From: Flavobacteriia bacterium
Lineage (GTDB): Bacteria; Bacteroidota; Bacteroidia; Flavobacteriales; Flavobacteriaceae
Assembly: GCA_030626085.1 (NCBI GenBank)
Contig: DAOUPQ010000066.1
Span: 1-9,525, forward strand
Length of the DNA stretch: 9,525 nt
Direction of reading: 5' to 3'
Shown: piece after piece, positions 6,618 to 9,525 of the stretch
Layout: each line of letters begins with the position of its first letter
Numbering within the stretch: the stretch's first letter is position 1
Notes under the pieces: model-generated
Seen by the model: the letters and a program-made list of their open reading frames with translations, nothing else
Databases searched by the model: none
Told to the model about the DNA's origin: nothing
Translations under genes and position numbers: made by a program

Positions 6618-7940
6618 ATGGAAATACTAATTGTACTTATTATTGTCGTTATTTTAATGGTTATTGCTGCTACCAAGTTTAATTTTCATCCTTTTTTATC
6701 TTTGTTATTGGCAGCCATTGTCATGGGATTTGTGGGCGGACTTAACGAATCAGAAGTAATCAAAACTTTAACAGAAGGATTTGGAAAAACACTTGGCAGT
6801 ATAGGTATAATTATTGCTTTTGGAACAATAATCGGTGCTTATCTCGAAAAAAGCGGCGGTGCCAAAACATTGGCAAAATCCGTTCTAAAAGTTATCGGAA
6901 AGAAAAGATCGGCACTTGCAATGAATATTACAGGATTTATTGTTTCTATTCCGGTTTACTGCGATTCAGGTTTTATCATTCTTTCACCTTTAAATAAAGC
7001 CATTAGCAAAAATTCTAAAATTCCATTGGTAGTTTTAGGTGTTTCATTAGCTGCCGGTTTATATGCTACACATGTATTTGTGCCGCCCACTCCGGGACCA
7101 TTAGCTGCAGCAGCAGCACTTGATGCTGATCTGGGCTTGGTTATATTACTCGGTTTGCTTGTTGCAATTCCGGTTTCATTTGTAGGACTTTTTTGGGCAA
7201 AATACATTGGCAAAAGAGTTAAAACAAAAAAAAATGAAAATAATGTTACAGCTACCAAACTTGAAAAACTTCCTAAAACAAGTTTAGCTTTTAGCCCAAT
7301 TATAATACCAATTCTATTAATTGCACTTAAATCAATTGCAAATTACCCTACTTATCCTTTGGGAGAAGGAACTGTGCTATCAATTTTTAATTTTATAGGA
7401 AATCCGATTATTGCTTTATTTGTAGGTGTTTTTCTAGCATTTAGACTAAAAAATAAAAAAACAAAAGAAACACATCTTAACTGGGTTACCAGCGGTTTAA
7501 AAGAAGCCGGAATAATCATATTGATCACAGGGGCTGGTGGTGCGTTTGGTGCAGTACTTCGAGCAACCGGAGTTGGAGATATTATTGGCTCAATTTTTTC
7601 AGATATGCACATCGGTTTGTTACTGCCTTTTATTATTGCAGCAGTATTAAAATCGGCTCAAGGCTCTTCTACAGTTTCTATTATTACAACTGCTGCCATT
7701 ATTGCGCCTACATTAGCATCATTTGGATTGGATTCTACACTGGGCAGAGCATTAACAGTCTTATCTGTTGGTGCCGGTGCAATGACAGTTTCTCATTTAA
7801 ATGATAGTTTTTTCTGGGTGGTTGCCCAATTTACAGAAATGGATACTGCTACAGCTTTAAAAAGTCAAACTGTTTCAACTTTTCTACAGGGATTAACCGG
7901 AATTACAATTGTATTGATCATGGGATGGTTATTTTTATAA
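6618..7940 (+). CDS. GntP-family permease (gluconate/organic acid:H+ symporter type)
   Basis: This 440-residue inner-membrane carrier has the length and motifs of the GntP family, whose members import gluconate, related sugar acids, glycerate or D-serine with protons. About 12 hydrophobic stretches span the protein. Family landmarks are GTIIGAYLEKSGGA (69-82), PVYCDSGFIILSP (112-124), HVFVPPTPGPLAAA (152-165), GAGGAFGAVLRATGVG (305-320), LKSAQGSSTVS (344-354) and GAGAMTVSHLNDSFFW (385-400). A basic, hydrophilic loop (about 196-222) divides the two halves. It is transcribed away from nadA and ends 16 bases from the stop of the activating-enzyme gene on the other strand. Its substrate cannot be read from the sequence. 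Proximity to a hydroxyproline-dehydratase-like enzyme is suggestive only, since the genes are on opposite strands and no sugar-acid kinase lies nearby. Confidence 0.93.
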   Translation: MEILIVLIIVVILMVIAATKFNFHPFLSLLLAAIVMGFVGGLNESEVIKTLTEGFGKTLGSIGIIIAFGTIIGAYLEKSGGAKTLAKSVLKVIGKKRSALAMNITGFIVSIPVYCDSGFIILSPLNKAISKNSKIPLVVLGVSLAAGLYATHVFVPPTPGPLAAAAALDADLGLVILLGLLVAIPVSFVGLFWAKYIGKRVKTKKNENNVTATKLEKLPKTSLAFSPIIIPILLIALKSIANYPTYPLGEGTVLSIFNFIGNPIIALFVGVFLAFRLKNKKTKETHLNWVTSGLKEAGIIILITGAGGAFGAVLRATGVGDIIGSIFSDMHIGLLLPFIIAAVLKSAQGSSTVSIITTAAIIAPTLASFGLDSTLGRALTVLSVGAGAMTVSHLNDSFFWVVAQFTEMDTATALKSQTVSTFLQGLTGITIVLIMGWLFL

Positions 7941-7956
7941 AAGAATAAAGTTCTGT

Positions 7957-8865
7957 TTAACCCCCTAAACTTGCTTTAATCCCATAGGTTTTAAAAATAG
8001 AAATAATCTCCTCTATCTCTCTTTCATTAGAAGTATCAAATTCAATAAAATTATCAGTAAACCCCAATTTATTGTATTTATTCTCAGCAATTTTATGATA
8101 AGGTAACAGGTTGATTGTATTTCTGTTTCCTTCTAAAGAATTAATGAAATCAGCTGTTTTTTTAATATTATCTTTCGATGTATTTACACCCTTTATCAAA
8201 GGTATTCTAAAGAGAATATCAACATCTGTTTTCGCCAATTCGGTAATATTATTTAATATCTTTTCATTACCCACACCTGTATATTTTTTGTGCAATTTCG
8301 GATCCATTACTTTAAGATCGATCAAAAATAAATCGGTATGTTCAGCTACTTCCAAAATGATATTTAAATTTGAAAATGCCGTAGTATCAACCACTCTGTG
8401 ATAATAATGCTTACCACAAGCTTTTAATATTTCCAGCAAGAATTCAGAATGCATCAAAGGTTCTCCTCCTGAAAAGGTAACACCTCCACCCGACTGATCA
8501 AAAAAAGTAGCTTCGTTATCAATTATACTCATTAATTCATCAACTGATTTCTGTTCTCCCATCATTTCAAAAGCTTTAGTAGGACAAACTTCAGCACAAA
8601 TGCCACATAAATTACAAATATCATAATCGGTTATAATACCTTCACTTGTCATTTTTAGAGCTCCATTCGGACAATTATCCACACATTTTAAAGACCCAAT
8701 ACACTTTGAGACTGTGTACATTTTCTGAACTTCAAAAGAAATACTTTCCGGATTATGACACCATTCGCAAGCCAGATTACAACCTTTAAAAAAAACAGTC
8801 AGTCGTATTCCCGGACCGTCATTTATCGCATATTTTTTAATATCGAAAATTAAACCAGTGTTCAT
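7957..8865 (-). CDS. hypE: Glycyl radical enzyme activating enzyme (radical SAM), probably HypE-type
   Basis: This 302-residue radical SAM protein installs the glycyl radical on its partner enzyme. The N-terminus has the family hallmark DGPGIRLTVFFKGCNLACEWCHNP, with the SAM-cluster motif Cys29-x3-Cys33-x2-Cys36. A ferredoxin-like insert follows (55-94) with CIGSLKCVDNCP and CNLCGICAEVCP; the second Cys of the first motif is replaced by Ser58 (bases 8692-8694). Next come SGGGVTFSGGEPL (125-137), VDTTAF (159-164), LIDLKVMD (181-188), RIPLIKGVN (220-228) and NLLPYHKIAENKY (252-264). The ATG at 8863-8865 directly abuts the TAA of the glycyl radical enzyme gene, so the two are coupled and act together. 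The HypE assignment follows from the partner; the activating-enzyme class itself is clear. Oxygen-free conditions are needed for its work. Confidence 0.85.
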   Translation of the reverse strand: MNTGLIFDIKKYAINDGPGIRLTVFFKGCNLACEWCHNPESISFEVQKMYTVSKCIGSLKCVDNCPNGALKMTSEGIITDYDICNLCGICAEVCPTKAFEMMGEQKSVDELMSIIDNEATFFDQSGGGVTFSGGEPLMHSEFLLEILKACGKHYYHRVVDTTAFSNLNIILEVAEHTDLFLIDLKVMDPKLHKKYTGVGNEKILNNITELAKTDVDILFRIPLIKGVNTSKDNIKKTADFINSLEGNRNTINLLPYHKIAENKYNKLGFTDNFIEFDTSNEREIEEIISIFKTYGIKASLGG

Positions 8866-9525
8866 TTAAAAAGATTCATTTTCGGTTCTGTCGATCACTT
8901 CCTGTTGCAGATCGGCATTCATATCATTAAAATAATCACTATAACCCGCCATTCGTACTAAAAGATCTTTATAATCTTCCGAATTTTCCTGAGCTGTATA
9001 AAGAGTTGCTGTATCTACAATATTAAATTGAATATGATGTCCGCCTAAGGCAAAATAGGTTCTAATAAGATTACTCAACTTAACAAGATCTTCATCTCTT
9101 TTCAACAAACTTGGTAAAAAACGTTGATTTAATAATGTTCCTCCGGATTTTACATGATCTAACTTAGTAAGAGATCTGATTACAGCTGAAGGTCCGTTAA
9201 TATCACAACCATGAGATGGTGATGTTCCATCAGAAATCGATTTATACGCCAATCTTCCATTTGGAGTTGCACCCATTACTTTTCCAAAATAAACATGACA
9301 AGTAGTTGATAACATGTTTAAATGATAAGAGCCTCTTTTAATATTTGGTTTTCCATCAATAGCTTTAAAAAGATCGTTATAAATTTGCAAGGCGATATCA
9401 TCGGCATAATTATCATCATTTCCAAAAAAAGGTGTTTTATTGACAATGGTTTGTCGTAAGATCTCTTCACCTTCAAAATTATTTAAAACAGCATTTAAAA
9501 TGGTATCCATAGTAAATGTTTTTTC
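8866..9525 (-). CDS. hypD: Glycyl radical enzyme, C-terminal part; probably trans-4-hydroxy-L-proline dehydratase
   Basis: The frame stays open to the right edge, so the Met at 9508-9510 is internal and only the last 219 residues are visible. The glycyl radical loop VRMAGYSDYF is present near the end; its Gly (bases 8944-8946) is the residue that carries the radical. Upstream are NKTPFFGNDD, STTCHVYFGKVMGATPNGRL, GTSPSHG, NGPSAVI and KSGGTLLNQRF, then GGHHIQFN. The stretch TKLDHVKSGGTLLNQRF and the tail EVIDRTE resemble, from memory, the HypD branch, which dehydrates trans-4-hydroxy-L-proline to pyrroline-5-carboxylate; glycerol and propanediol dehydratases differ there. The catalytic Cys and Glu lie outside the window, so the substrate is inferred. 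The gene runs straight into its activating enzyme. No pyrroline-5-carboxylate reductase gene is seen. Confidence 0.75.
   Translation of the reverse strand, partial: EKTFTMDTILNAVLNNFEGEEILRQTIVNKTPFFGNDDNYADDIALQIYNDLFKAIDGKPNIKRGSYHLNMLSTTCHVYFGKVMGATPNGRLAYKSISDGTSPSHGCDINGPSAVIRSLTKLDHVKSGGTLLNQRFLPSLLKRDEDLVKLSNLIRTYFALGGHHIQFNIVDTATLYTAQENSEDYKDLLVRMAGYSDYFNDMNADLQQEVIDRTENESF

Noticed and set aside
6956..7612. Minus-strand open frames of 86-100 residues within the permease gene
   Set aside because: They are antisense to conserved GntP motifs and have Pro/Ala-rich compositions typical of shadow frames.

Overview
The window looks like a piece of an AT-rich chromosome from the phylum Bacteroidota. 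Evidence: genes lack Shine-Dalgarno sequences and start in A/T-rich leaders. A TAnnTTTG-type -7 element lies upstream of nadA. A lipoprotein signal is present, and the set of families (QxxHH acyl-lipid desaturase, nadA-nadB pair, secreted NUC-type nuclease, GntP permease) fits. The phylum-level placement is inference; nothing here fixes a genus.

Layout, left to right. Positions 1-2387 (+ strand) hold the 3' part of a membrane fatty-acid desaturase, a class I PLP aminotransferase of aspartate-aminotransferase type, a hairpin that looks like a terminator, and a hotdog-fold thioesterase. Positions 2495-3789 (+) hold a lipoprotein DNA/RNA non-specific endonuclease and a small three-helix membrane protein. 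A hairpin at 3804-3838 separates these from the minus-strand nadA-nadB operon (6432 down to 3867), which makes quinolinate from aspartate for NAD. A 185-base divergent spacer (6433-6617) carries a nadA promoter candidate and a nested dyad. A GntP-family permease follows at 6618-7940 (+). It converges, with a 16-base gap, on a minus-strand pair: a glycyl radical enzyme (C-terminal part only, running off the right edge) and its activating enzyme.

How the genes fit together. NadB oxidises L-aspartate and NadA condenses the product with dihydroxyacetone phosphate. The aminotransferase could supply aspartate but is not in the same transcription unit. The glycyl radical enzyme most resembles trans-4-hydroxy-L-proline dehydratase (HypD) in its C-terminal third, which would suggest anaerobic hydroxyproline use; the catalytic Cys/Glu region lies outside the window. 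The oxygen-dependent desaturase beside an oxygen-sensitive glycyl radical enzyme suggests a facultative or microaerobic life style.

No tRNA, rRNA, CRISPR array, insertion sequence or phage gene was seen. No gene-free stretch exceeds 300 bases. Most of the window is ordinary metabolism. The points most worth a second look are a Cys-to-Ser change in an iron-sulfur motif of the activating enzyme, the altered DRGH motif in the nuclease, and the dyads in the spacers. I see no convincing undescribed system.
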